DNA of 36,164 nucleotides from Sphingobacteriales bacterium (GCA_015655115.1 JAATFQ010000241.1:1-36164), one strand, 5' to 3'. Positions 7,486 to 18,844 are shown, counted from the stretch's first letter. Numbers and translations are program-made. The notes: a model not told the origin generated them from the sequence alone.

Positions 7486-7728
7486 CGGTAACGGTCCAGT
7501 TACGGGTTGGGATGTAGCCCGACTGTTGCCCGGCTGTTACCCGGTTGTTGCCTGGGCAACCGTACCCCATCCGTACCCTAACCGTACTCTAACTGTACCC
7601 CATCCGTACCCCTAGGTATAGATGGGGTACGGATGGGGTATAGTTAGAGTACAGTTGACCGGGCAACATCTAGGCAACAGTCAGGCAACAACTGGGTAAC
7701 AACCGCACGAGTCCCCGGACCGTTACCG
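7486..7728. repeat. Large inverted repeat built of 11-bp units (element 1)
   Basis: Outer arms CGGTAACGGTCC (7486-7497) and its exact complement (7717-7728) enclose two nested tiers of tandem 11-bp units. Outer tier, left arm: four units from 7512 to 7555, such as CTGTTGCCCGG and CTGTTACCCGG; right arm, inverted: four units 7661-7704, such as AGGCAACAGTC. Inner tier, left arm: five units 7561-7615, such as CGTACCCCATC and CGTACTCTAAC; right arm: three units 7621-7653, such as GATGGGGTACG. The apex stem pairs 7580-7612 with 7624-7656 at 31 of 33 positions. The left arm has two extra units, which explains an 11-base shift of the symmetry axis between the inner and outer stems. Confidence 0.9.
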
Positions 7729-7794
7729 GACTATTTCAAGCACTATGTGAATCTTAAAATGTACCAGTAAGACAATAATTGCCGCTAACAATGC

Positions 7795-7829
7795 TGTACA
7801 CCAAATAATTAAACATTATTTCGTGTACA
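7795..7829. promoter_or_regulatory. 15-bp inverted repeat upstream of the HupE-like gene
   Basis: The arm 7795-7809 (TGTACACCAAATAAT) pairs with 7815-7829 at 14 of 15 positions, with one C-C mismatch, around a 5-base loop TAAAC. There is no T-run, and it ends 50 bases before the ATG at 7880. An operator, or an mRNA hairpin in the leader, is more likely than a terminator. The inner AAATAAT-N5-ATTATTT is reminiscent of Fur/Zur-type symmetry, which would suit a metal-linked membrane protein, but this is only inference. Confidence 0.55.
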
Positions 7830-7879
7830 CTTATCAAATTTGTGATCATTTATCATGTTAAAATAAATAATTTAGCAAA

Positions 7880-8467
7880 ATGCTGGATTTCCCTTTATAC
7901 TTTGAGCTCGGCTGGCAACATATTTTAGACTGGAAAGGATATGATCATATCCTTTTTGTAATGGTTTTATGCGGAATCTATACTCTGGGCGACTGGAGAA
8001 AGGTACTGGTACTGGTTACCGCATTTACGATAGGCCACAGTATAACACTTGCCCTTAGTGTATTGAAAATAATCACCGTAAGAACGGATACAATAGAATT
8101 CCTGATCCCCGTAACGATAGTAATCACAGCCCTGTCAAACATTGTGTCAAAAAATGCAAAAGGCAAGGGAATAACGTTCAAATACCTTCTGGCTTTATTC
8201 TTCGGATTAATCCATGGGATGGGGTTTTCAAACTACCTGAACAGCCTCTTAGGGAAGAGCACCAACATTGTAGCTGAATTATTTGCTTTCAATATAGGTC
8301 TCGAATTTGGCCAGGTGATAATTGTTGTGGCGGTCCTCCTATTATCCTTTATACTGATCAACATCATCAAAATAAAAAAATGGGACTGGACGTTCTTCCT
8401 GTCCTCCGCTATATTCGGTATTGCTTTTATTATGGCTGCCGAAAGGCTGCCGGGTTTGTTACATTAA
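7880..8467 (+). CDS. HupE/UreJ_2-family membrane protein
   Basis: 195 residues, mostly membrane helices (about six). Conserved His-containing motifs of HupE/UreJ_2 proteins are present: G-W-Q-H-I-L-D-W-K-G-Y-D-H-I-L-F near 12-27, A-F-T-I-G-H-S-I-T-L near 49-58, and F-G-L-I-H-G-M-G-F-S in the second half. Relatives HupE and UreJ are linked to nickel uptake for hydrogenase or urease, but this short form is widespread without those enzymes and none is seen here. Its stop overlaps the parC stop by three bases on the opposite strand, leaving no room for a terminator between these convergent genes. Confidence 0.85.
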   Translation: MLDFPLYFELGWQHILDWKGYDHILFVMVLCGIYTLGDWRKVLVLVTAFTIGHSITLALSVLKIITVRTDTIEFLIPVTIVITALSNIVSKNAKGKGITFKYLLALFFGLIHGMGFSNYLNSLLGKSTNIVAELFAFNIGLEFGQVIIVVAVLLLSFILINIIKIKKWDWTFFLSSAIFGIAFIMAAERLPGLLH

Positions 8468-11400
8468 AACAAGCCCAGCTGACCTTTATCGTCAATATCT
8501 ATATCTTCAGGATTAGTAATCTCCAGTGTAATATCTTTATTAGGCTTACTTTCCTTAGTCACCTTGCTCTTGGAATCGTCAGATTTACGCGGCTTGTCTA
8601 CCGGCTTCTTATCCTTTGCTGTTGAAGGTTTTTCACTTACCGGTTGTTCAGTATCATTTTTTTTCGGAGCGGGCTGTTCTGCTGCAGGCAGTTCAGCAGT
8701 TTCAGCCGAAGTATCATTTGCCTCTTTCACAACAGGCAGTGCCTTTTTATCAGCCTTCTTCACAAAAGTTTTTTCAACTTTCCCAGTATCATCCTTTTCA
8801 ACCTCTATCACAATGGGCTTCACAGGTTCAGAAGTACTATCAGGCACAAGAGATTTTTCAGATACAGCAGGTTTTTCAGCTATCGGAGACATTTCAGCTT
8901 TTTTAACCGGCGCTCCCCAGGCCTTCTTAGTCTCCGGAACTATAGGTTTTACTTCAGACTCAGTTTTTTCCTCTTTAACATCAGGCAGCTCCTTTTTAGG
9001 TTCAGCAGCTGGCTGATCTTTAACCGCAGCAGGCACAGGCATAGAATCAGTCTTATCTTCATCTTCCGAAGTTCCTTCCTCATTGCCATTTGTATCATCC
9101 GCTACAGCTATCTCTTCAACATCCCCGTCATCCTCATTAACCGATGAGCCTGACTCCGCATTAACAGAGCTAAATTCATCAACAAACAAAACCCCATCAA
9201 CAGCAGAAGTATCTTCAGTAGCAGCAGATTTATCATCAGCTTCATTTTCCAGGCTCAGCTCCTGCTCCTCATGGTTAGATATACTAATGTTCTTCACCTC
9301 ATGCTGGCTCAGCCTGTTTCCGTTGGCCCTGATACCTTTTACATCAATAAATTCAGCAAGTACAATATCAATCGTTTCCGGAATCTGCGTTTTGCCTTTC
9401 AGCACATCCACCGTTAAACTTGCTTCAGGGTTACTGGTCAGATACAGGAATTTAGAACCGTTTTCTTCACTGATCAGCGTCTGTTTCTTACCAATAGCGA
9501 TCGGTTCAAAAACAAAACGTTTAATATAGTAGTTCTTCGCCTTCCCCTCATAATGCACCACTGCAAAGGCCTTCTCCGGATCAAACTTCTGGATCAGCAG
9601 CAGGTCCGCATCAAAGTGATTGCTCAGCTCAAAAGAACTCAGCTCGTACCATCCATCATTGTGCACCTGCAGAATTTTATCATCCCCGTCAAACTCGCCC
9701 AGGTATTTTCCCCTGCCATCCACATTTAACCTTCTCAGCAGCTCGTCATACCAGATCTTCAGTCCCGATAAAGTAGAAACACCCTTGCTTTTCAGTAATA
9801 TCCGCTTCAATGGATACTTAGAAACAATATTTCCCTGCGACGCACGACCCTTAATAGCGATATCAGCAAAGTCCATATCAAACTGCAGCTTCTTCAGCTT
9901 CGTATGCGGCTTCAGCATCACCGTAATGATCTCAGCCTCCCCATTAGGGTTTGCCGTAAAATATAGTATTTTCGAGCCCTTGCTGCCCTTTGTTAAATCA
10001 TATTCCTTATCCCTGGTAATCCCTATCACAGCAAAGCGCTTGATATAAGAAACACCACTTGCCGCATCTTTATAAATCAGGTTATAGATCGTCCGTTCAT
10101 CGTTCTTCTTAAACACATGCGCATAGATAATATTCTTCCCGACAAAAGTTTTATCAGCAACTTTAGAGATAATACATTTGCCATCCTCTCTGAAAACAAT
10201 GATATCATCCAGATCAGAGCAATCAGCGATAAACTCATCCTTCTTCAGTCCGGTTCCGATAAAACCATCTTCACGGTTCATATATACCTTCACATTGGCC
10301 AGCGCAACTTTCGAAGCCTCTACCCTGTCGAACAGCCGGATTTCCGTTTTACGCTCCCTGCCCTTACCATACTTATCTTTTAACCGTTGAAACCAGGCTA
10401 TAGCATACTCGGTAAGATGACGCAGATGGTTCTTCACCACTTTAATCTCATCAGCCAAAGCCTTCATCTGGTCGTCTGCTTTTTTAACATCAAAGCGGGT
10501 AATGCTGCTCATCGGTTTATCGATCAGCTTCTTAAAATCTTCAGGTAAAATCTCCCTGTACAGCTGATCTTTAAAAGGGTCAAACAACCGGTTCAAAACA
10601 ATTACAACTGCATCAAAATTACTGGAATTCTCATAGTCAGCGTGTTTGTACATCCCTTCCTGAATAAATATCTTCAGCAATGAACTGAAGAAAATCTTCT
10701 CCTGCAGCTCATGCAGCTTAATCTCCAGCTCCTGCTTCAGCAGGTCCTTCGTATTCACCGTATTCTGCGTCAGGATATCATTTACCGTCAGGAACTGCGG
10801 TTTATCATCCTTAATAATACACGTATTCGGAGAAATAGAAACCTCGCAGGAAGTAAAGGCATACAGCGCATCAATAGTCACGTCAGGCGAGATACCTGGT
10901 GCCAGCTGAATCACAATTTCCACATGCGCAGCCGTATTGTCTTCTATTTTCCGGATTTTGATTTTCCCTTTATCATTAGCAGAAAGGATACTGTCTATCA
11001 CTGAGCCCGTTGTAGTGCTATAAGGGATTTCGGTGATTACTAAAGTTTTCTTATCCTTCTCCGTGATCTTAGCACGCACGCGTACTTTCCCACCACGCAT
11101 ACCTTCATTATAAGCAGAAAAATCTGCCATACCCCCAGTAAAGAAATCGGGCAGGATATTAGGCCTGTTGCCATTTAATATCTCTATCGATGCATCCAGC
11201 AGCTCAATAAAGTTATGCGGCATCACCTTCGTGGCCAGGCCAACGGCAATACCTTCTGCTCCCTGTGCCAATAGCAAAGGGAATTTTACAGGTAAAGTAA
11301 TAGGCTCATTGTTACGGCCGTCGTAACTCAGCTGCCAGATGGTAGTGTCAGAGTTGAACACCACTTCATTGGCAAACTTCGATAACCGCGCCTCAATATA

Positions 11401-11763
11401 ACGGGGTGCAGCAGCACTGTCGCCCGTAATCGGGTCACCCCAGTTTCCCTGACAATCTATCAGCAGGTCTTTCTGCCCTATCTGTACCATTGCATCACCA
11501 ATTGAAGCATCCCCATGCGGGTGATATTTCATCGTATTACCGATTACATTGGCTGCTTTATTGAAACGTCCGTCGTCCATCTCTTTCAGCGAGTGCATAA
11601 TCCTACGCTGAACAGGCTTCAAGCCATCATTGATATGGGGTACGGCACGATCCAAAATTACATAAGAGGCGTAATCGAGGAACCAGTTTTCGTATAGACC
11701 ATTTATTGGGATTACGGTATGTTTTGTCTCTTCGTTTACGTTATTATCTAATTCGTCGCTCAT
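8464..11763 (-). CDS. parC: DNA topoisomerase IV subunit A with long C-terminal tail
   Basis: 1099 residues, longer than typical ParC (about 750). The breakage-reunion domain shows H-P-H-G-D (81-85) and R121-Y122 in A-A-A-P-R-Y-I-E-A-R-L; Tyr122 attaches to cut DNA. Beta-propeller-type strands follow from roughly 500 to 830. From about 831 a ~270-residue tail rich in Glu, Lys, Pro, Ser and Asp is predicted to be disordered. It ends with a conserved-looking patch I-T-L-E-I-T-N-P-E-D-I-D-I-D-D-K-G and then QLGLF-stop. The quinolone-determining position after H-P-H-G-D is Ala86, not Ser. ParC rather than GyrA is favoured by the H-P-H-G-D-A-S-I-G-D pattern and the partner ParE in the same window (28309-30222). 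The enzyme separates linked daughter chromosomes. Confidence 0.93.
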   Translation of the reverse strand: MSDELDNNVNEETKHTVIPINGLYENWFLDYASYVILDRAVPHINDGLKPVQRRIMHSLKEMDDGRFNKAANVIGNTMKYHPHGDASIGDAMVQIGQKDLLIDCQGNWGDPITGDSAAAPRYIEARLSKFANEVVFNSDTTIWQLSYDGRNNEPITLPVKFPLLLAQGAEGIAVGLATKVMPHNFIELLDASIEILNGNRPNILPDFFTGGMADFSAYNEGMRGGKVRVRAKITEKDKKTLVITEIPYSTTTGSVIDSILSANDKGKIKIRKIEDNTAAHVEIVIQLAPGISPDVTIDALYAFTSCEVSISPNTCIIKDDKPQFLTVNDILTQNTVNTKDLLKQELEIKLHELQEKIFFSSLLKIFIQEGMYKHADYENSSNFDAVVIVLNRLFDPFKDQLYREILPEDFKKLIDKPMSSITRFDVKKADDQMKALADEIKVVKNHLRHLTEYAIAWFQRLKDKYGKGRERKTEIRLFDRVEASKVALANVKVYMNREDGFIGTGLKKDEFIADCSDLDDIIVFREDGKCIISKVADKTFVGKNIIYAHVFKKNDERTIYNLIYKDAASGVSYIKRFAVIGITRDKEYDLTKGSKGSKILYFTANPNGEAEIITVMLKPHTKLKKLQFDMDFADIAIKGRASQGNIVSKYPLKRILLKSKGVSTLSGLKIWYDELLRRLNVDGRGKYLGEFDGDDKILQVHNDGWYELSSFELSNHFDADLLLIQKFDPEKAFAVVHYEGKAKNYYIKRFVFEPIAIGKKQTLISEENGSKFLYLTSNPEASLTVDVLKGKTQIPETIDIVLAEFIDVKGIRANGNRLSQHEVKNISISNHEEQELSLENEADDKSAATEDTSAVDGVLFVDEFSSVNAESGSSVNEDDGDVEEIAVADDTNGNEEGTSEDEDKTDSMPVPAAVKDQPAAEPKKELPDVKEEKTESEVKPIVPETKKAWGAPVKKAEMSPIAEKPAVSEKSLVPDSTSEPVKPIVIEVEKDDTGKVEKTFVKKADKKALPVVKEANDTSAETAELPAAEQPAPKKNDTEQPVSEKPSTAKDKKPVDKPRKSDDSKSKVTKESKPNKDITLEITNPEDIDIDDKGQLGLF

Positions 11764-12145
11764 TAAGAAAATTGTTGGATGCTGTAAATATAAGGCATCC
11801 TGTCAAATTTTAGAACACAATTTCCCAACAATTCCCAACACTTCTTTTTTACAGCTGTTTTGTATTTTTATTTAGCAGGAAGATCAGTAGGTAATCTCTC
11901 CCGATGGGTTTTCAATTAACCGGTATCTGCTTTTTGTAGGATAAGAAAATAATTAAACGCTAAAAATGATAGCATAATAAGGTGCTTTTTCAATACCGCA
12001 TTACTTGAATATTTCATTGTAATTTTAGTTTCTGAATGACGGCAATTATTGAAATAAAAAATAACCACAATAAGCATCTATCTGAATACATTTGCATTAT
12101 GAGTCAAATGAACGCAGTTATTATATCTGACGAAGTAGTCATGAG
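11764..12145. other. Intergenic region upstream of parC
   Basis: 382 bases. It holds the parC promoter (minus strand) and, near 11821-11840, a tandem 10-bp repeat with core TTCCCAACA at 11822-11830 and 11832-11840. A perfect TAnnTTTG box, TACATTTG, lies at 12087-12094 on the plus strand, directly before the 17-codon relic at 12099. No terminator for the glycoside hydrolase operon is obvious here. Confidence 0.45.
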
Positions 12146-12152
12146 CTATTGA
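12099..12152 (+). pseudogene. 5' relic of an ORF6N-domain gene (putative)
   Basis: A 17-codon frame M-S-Q-M-N-A-V-I-I-S-D-E-V-V-M-S-Y then TGA. The stretch I-S-D-E-V-V-M-S matches the usual start of ORF6N (KilA-N-like) DNA-binding proteins, which normally continue K-I-Y-x-I-R-G-x-K-V-M. That continuation is missing: the match ends just as the GH16 gene begins on the other strand (stop at 12146-12148). A perfect TACATTTG promoter box stands four bases before the ATG. I read it as a gene start cut off by a rearrangement. The match is short and could be chance. Confidence 0.4.
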
Positions 12153-13039
12153 GCAACCTTCTGGTAAACCCTCACATAATCTACTTCCATGCGATTTGGA
12201 AATTTCGTGTCCCCCAGCGGTCCACCATTCATGCCACCTATCGCAAGGTCGAGCAGAATATAATGCTTCTGCTTAAAGGGATGAATGGAGCCTTCTCTCG
12301 TATTACTCAGTTTATCGAGCCCAACTTTATTCAATAGCATACCATCTACAAACAAACTGATAGATTCACTATCCCAGTCCATCCGCCATACATGGAACTT
12401 TGCTGCCCAGGCAGCGCCCCCCAATTCAGTTACAGGCTTGGACGTACTGTACCAGTTAGGCTGTCCGTTGGCTTTGCTACTGGCAATATTTGCCAGTAGC
12501 TTACCTTTATAATACTCCATAATATCTATTTCGCCATTTGCAGGCCAACGTCCTTCTACCCCTAAAGTCCAGAATGCAGGCCACAGCCCCTGGCTGATAT
12601 CAATGCGCCCGCGCATTTCAAAACGCCCGTATTGCCAGCTCTGCAGCCCCTCTGTAATCAGACAGGCAGAGGTATAATTGATCTGCGGGCGACTTTTTCG
12701 CCAGTCGCGGCTACCTTCCTTAAATTCAGGGTTAGCCCTTTTCTCTTTTCTTGCTTCAATCACCAGCAAGCCATCCTTGCAGAAAGCATTTTCAGGCTGA
12801 TACCACTGCTCTTCCTCATTTCTCACAAACCCTCTTTCATAAGTCCAGTTAGCCGAATCTGGCCGTCCTGAATGATTAAATTCATCTGACCACACGAGGG
12901 TATACCCTTCTGTCTGATAGGCATGGAGAGCATCCTGCCTGTCAGCCTTATGCAGCCCACAGGATTGAAAGAAGAAACAATACATACCGAGCCCAAAAGC
13001 CCAATAACGTCCGGTCATTCTATATAGTGATCTATTCAT
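12146..13039 (-). CDS. GH16 family glycoside hydrolase, laminarinase-like lipoprotein
   Basis: 297 residues. Signal peptide with lipobox F-Q-S-C (Cys27), so it is anchored in the envelope. The GH16 beta-jelly-roll signature is complete: G-E-I-D-I-M-E at 169-175 with nucleophile Glu170, helper Asp172 and acid/base Glu175. Upstream marks (V-W-S-D-E-F near 49-54; E-N-A-F-C-K-D-G-L-L-V-I-E-A-R) and W-P-A-F-W-T-L-G are those of the beta-1,3-glucanase (laminarinase-type, GH16_3) branch; other beta-1,3/1,4-glucans or galactans are possible targets. Last gene of the minus-strand operon, starting one base after the GH2 stop. Confidence 0.88.
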   Translation of the reverse strand: MNRSLYRMTGRYWAFGLGMYCFFFQSCGLHKADRQDALHAYQTEGYTLVWSDEFNHSGRPDSANWTYERGFVRNEEEQWYQPENAFCKDGLLVIEARKEKRANPEFKEGSRDWRKSRPQINYTSACLITEGLQSWQYGRFEMRGRIDISQGLWPAFWTLGVEGRWPANGEIDIMEYYKGKLLANIASSKANGQPNWYSTSKPVTELGGAAWAAKFHVWRMDWDSESISLFVDGMLLNKVGLDKLSNTREGSIHPFKQKHYILLDLAIGGMNGGPLGDTKFPNRMEVDYVRVYQKVAQ

Positions 13040-13040
13040 C

Positions 13041-16178
<3,138 letters not shown>

Positions 16179-16221
16179 TTATGTTTCGGTTGAATATAAT
16201 TGTCTTTTATAGGCCATAGCT

Positions 16222-16260
16222 ATCATAAGCTAGCCTGTTTGTAAGTAGTGTGCTTATGAT
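16222..16260 (-). promoter_or_regulatory. Hairpin between DUF2264 and GH2 genes
   Basis: ATCATAAGC (16222-16230) and GCTTATGAT (16252-16260) are exact complements separated by 21 bases. The pair sits in the only sizeable gap (103 bases) of the operon. It could stabilise the upstream transcript's 3' end, attenuate downstream expression, or act as an operator. Confidence 0.5.
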
Positions 16261-16272
16261 GGTTCTACCTTA

Positions 16273-17526
16273 TCATTTTAAGCTCTCACTATGGTCATTC
16301 TGGAAATCCTCGCCGCTCCAAATTTTCTGTGCCGACCATTTCGTTGCTGGCCCAGCCCAAAAAGGGTCTGTTGCAGGTAGTCCCAGTGGCAAAAAGATAT
16401 TGGTACAGATATAAGGGCTACCCTGATTATTGTAAAAATCGCCCAGGGTAGGCTGCGCACCATATAAGCCTATCGTCAGCCATCCGTTTTTATAGGTACT
16501 GATGCTCTCCAGTGTTTTTTTTATCACTGCCGTTAAAGCGCAGCGTACCTGCTCCGGACTCAGTTGTTTAGGGAGTGCTTTGCGCCAGGCCATATCTGCC
16601 AGATGGTGGAATGCACCTCCGCGGTATACTATAGAACGACCTGTTGCAGGGTAAGTGCCATCTGTATTGATCAGCCTCTCCTGGATAATGGCATAACGTT
16701 CGTTCCGCTTTTTGATCTTTCCGAACATCTCCTTATAACTATCGGTCTTCTTGCTTATATTTTCAGCTATCGTGGCCAGGTAAGGATGGATCACATAACT
16801 ATTGTAATAATCGTATGCAAAGGATGTCCCATCACTGTACATGCCATCGCCCACATACCATTGCTCCATCTGCTGCAGCGCATAGTCTATCCGCATAGGG
16901 TCCCAATCATAACCGAACTTCGCCAGAAACACTTCATTCATGGCCGAGAACAGAAGCCAGTTAGAGAAAACAGGCTTAAACCTCCTGGTGGTTACGATAG
17001 ATTTCATCAGTAATTCCTGATTCTTTTTATCGAGGTTTTCCCATAACCAGGGTGCACGTATAAATGCCAGAGCTACATATGAAGCATCTACAAGCTGCTG
17101 CCCGCCAATGTCGAAATTCATAAAGTCCTTCGCATTAGAGTCCAGCGCATTCTTTATGCCCGCAATTGCCCAATCCCTGTATTGTTTGCGCAAAGCTACC
17201 TCGTCGGCCGCCCCGCCTTCAAGCTGCAACCATGGGGCAATGCCACTCAATACCCTACCCATAACTTCTACGTACTGGACTTTTATCCGGTGTTCTTTGT
17301 TGTCTATATGGACAGATGTTACTTTGGGCATCGCAATGCGCAGGCTATCTTTTGCCAGGTTGTACAACACAGGTTTGATCATCTTGTCCATCTGCTGCAG
17401 CCAGAATTGCCTGTCTGTTAATTGCTTTTCCTTTTTAGCAGTATTTCTCTTTTGGGAATAACTATTCCCTGCAAGCATGGCCACAACCAGGCAGGTGATA
17501 GAAATTTTGTGCAGTAAACTATTCAT
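16273..17526 (-). CDS. DUF2264-domain protein, probable glycosidase
   Basis: 417 residues with a signal peptide (cut near N-S-Y-S-Q, about 24/25). The body is all-helical with the DUF2264 pattern: an early L-x-G-I-A-P-W-L, A-F-x-R-A-P-W-L-W near 150-160, N-W-L-L-F-S-A-M-N-E near 188-197, Y-V-G-D-G-M-Y-S-D-G-T-S-F-A-Y-D-Y-Y-N-S-Y near 227-247, and a late G-R-S-I-V-Y-R-G-G-A-F-H-H. It is an (alpha/alpha)6-barrel candidate; relatives in Bacteroidota glycan loci act on uronic-acid-containing chains, and some have been placed in a GH family (GH154, from memory). Follows the GH105-like gene by four bases. Confidence 0.8.
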   Translation of the reverse strand: MNSLLHKISITCLVVAMLAGNSYSQKRNTAKKEKQLTDRQFWLQQMDKMIKPVLYNLAKDSLRIAMPKVTSVHIDNKEHRIKVQYVEVMGRVLSGIAPWLQLEGGAADEVALRKQYRDWAIAGIKNALDSNAKDFMNFDIGGQQLVDASYVALAFIRAPWLWENLDKKNQELLMKSIVTTRRFKPVFSNWLLFSAMNEVFLAKFGYDWDPMRIDYALQQMEQWYVGDGMYSDGTSFAYDYYNSYVIHPYLATIAENISKKTDSYKEMFGKIKKRNERYAIIQERLINTDGTYPATGRSIVYRGGAFHHLADMAWRKALPKQLSPEQVRCALTAVIKKTLESISTYKNGWLTIGLYGAQPTLGDFYNNQGSPYICTNIFLPLGLPATDPFWAGPATKWSAQKIWSGEDFQNDHSESLK

Positions 17527-17530
17527 CTAT

Positions 17531-18676
17531 TTATAATTTGGTTCTATTTTCAGGCGTTAAAAACCTGTACATCTCGCAGTTTGCCAGTAAAAAGGCACCT
17601 ACACCAAAATCGGCTGTAGAGTTCGCATCTACCACCTGTCCGGGGATAGCCTTCTCACCTATAGGCTGTACATATCCAACTTTACCATCCTGCTGCAAAG
17701 CAGTTTTAGTCAGGTAATTCCATCCTTTCAATGCTGCCGGCAGATAGGTTTTCTCTTTAAGATAGCCGTTGTTGATGCCCCATAGCAGGCCGTAAGTAAA
17801 AAAGGCAGTGCCACTTGTTTCCGGTCCCGGGGCATGCAGTGGATCGAGCATGCTGCGCGTCCAGTAACCTTCCTGCTGCTGACTTTTGAGAATGGCTTTT
17901 GCCATGTTTTTGTATTTGCTGAGGTACTCCTCACGATGAGGATCAGTAGCTGGCAGATCTTTCAGCACCTTTGCCAGTCCCGCGAATACCCACCCATCAC
18001 CACGTGCCCAGAAGTCTTTCTTTCCATTTGCCGTTGTATGTTTCGGATATACATATTTCGCATCCCTGTAATAAAGTTTAGCTTTATCATCATACATGAT
18101 GCTGTTGGCATATGTAAAATATTCATACAGCTTGTCCAGGTATTGCTGGTTACCCGTTACTTTATACATTTTGGTCATCACCGGCATTACCATATATAAG
18201 CCATCGGCCCACCACCAGTACCCTTTTTCCGGCGTGCTCATCTCATACTCCATCACCTCCCTGGCTCTGGCAATTTTACCAGCTTCGGGCTTCAGCTGGT
18301 ATAAGTCGATATAAGTCTGGAAACAAATTTGCCAGTCGCCAAACAGCACATGTTCATCGGTTTCTCCATAGGTGTGTTTCCATTTACTCCGGTCGGCCGA
18401 CTTTGCTCCCATCCACTGATTATATTCTGCCCAGTTTTCCGAGTACTTCAGGTATGTCTCATTACCTGTAATTGCAAAAACCTCCATATTTCCTGTATGG
18501 TAGGCAGCATGGTCCCAAAAAGCACTTTGCTCTGCCTTATTATTAGCCTGCCAATAGGTATTTGCCTTACCAATCACCTTCAGCACTTCCGCTTTTTCTG
18601 GGAGTGATTGTGCTTTGAGAACACCGTTCATCAAAAACAACAACAGAAGTAGATATCTATAAATGTTCATATTCAT
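17531..18676 (-). CDS. GH105-like unsaturated glucuronyl/galacturonyl hydrolase
   Basis: 381 residues with a signal peptide (L-K-A-Q, cut near 23). (Alpha/alpha)6-barrel of the YteR/YesR group: W-W-W-A-D-G-L-Y-M near 154-162 with Asp158 as candidate catalytic acid, F-W-A-R-G-D-G-W-V in the middle and G-P-E-T-S-G-T-A-F-F-T-Y-G near 290-302. Such enzymes remove the 4,5-unsaturated uronate that polysaccharide lyases leave on pectin or related oligosaccharides. First gene of the minus-strand operon; regulation probably acts through the repeats upstream (18845-18912). No lyase gene is seen in the window. Confidence 0.85.
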   Translation of the reverse strand: MNMNIYRYLLLLLFLMNGVLKAQSLPEKAEVLKVIGKANTYWQANNKAEQSAFWDHAAYHTGNMEVFAITGNETYLKYSENWAEYNQWMGAKSADRSKWKHTYGETDEHVLFGDWQICFQTYIDLYQLKPEAGKIARAREVMEYEMSTPEKGYWWWADGLYMVMPVMTKMYKVTGNQQYLDKLYEYFTYANSIMYDDKAKLYYRDAKYVYPKHTTANGKKDFWARGDGWVFAGLAKVLKDLPATDPHREEYLSKYKNMAKAILKSQQQEGYWTRSMLDPLHAPGPETSGTAFFTYGLLWGINNGYLKEKTYLPAALKGWNYLTKTALQQDGKVGYVQPIGEKAIPGQVVDANSTADFGVGAFLLANCEMYRFLTPENRTKL

Positions 18677-18704
18677 AATTTTAATGCTTTATTCCTTAAT
18701 GCGA

Positions 18705-18739
18705 TAAATATATAATTGATAAAGGAAATTTACCGCAAA
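18705..18739 (-). promoter_or_regulatory. Candidate promoter of the glycoside hydrolase operon
   Basis: On the minus strand TTTG (18739-18736) is followed after 23 bases by TATATTTA (18712-18705), one mismatch from the Bacteroidota -7 box TAnnTTTG. The spacing is at the long end of the usual range. It lies about 30 bases before the start codon at 18676. Confidence 0.35.
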
Positions 18740-18844
18740 TAATTTTAAGCTGTAGTAAAAGAAAAGAAGATATTAAAATCAGCAAGCTGACATCCCCAGT
18801 TCCCCTTTACTAAAATCTAAGTACTTGCTTTTTATTTTGACGAG

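Larger units (their letters stand above)
7304..7879. other. 576-base gene-free region
   Basis: Contains a probable terminator, the 11-bp-phased inverted repeat at 7486-7728 and a compact hairpin or operator at 7795-7829, all listed separately. The reading frame running through its first half ends in the repeat and encodes V-P-H-P-Y-P repeats, so it is an artefact rather than a gene. Confidence 0.6.

Noticed and set aside
7355..7615. 86-codon plus-strand frame with V-P-H-P-Y-P repeats
   Set aside because: It begins in a terminator T-run and its repeats are simply the translated 11-bp DNA units; no protein family features.
7486..7728. CRISPR array
   Set aside because: Units are 11 bp, adjacent and inverted across an axis, with no unique spacers and no cas genes.
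8564..10390. Several long plus-strand frames (Ser/Phe/Leu-rich) opposite parC
   Set aside because: They mirror the low-complexity tail and the coding strand of a clearly real gene; shadow frames.
8464..11763. Calling this gene gyrA
   Set aside because: R121-Y122 numbering equals E. coli GyrA, but H-P-H-G-D-A-S-I-G-D and the presence of a ParE-type partner favour ParC; some uncertainty remains.
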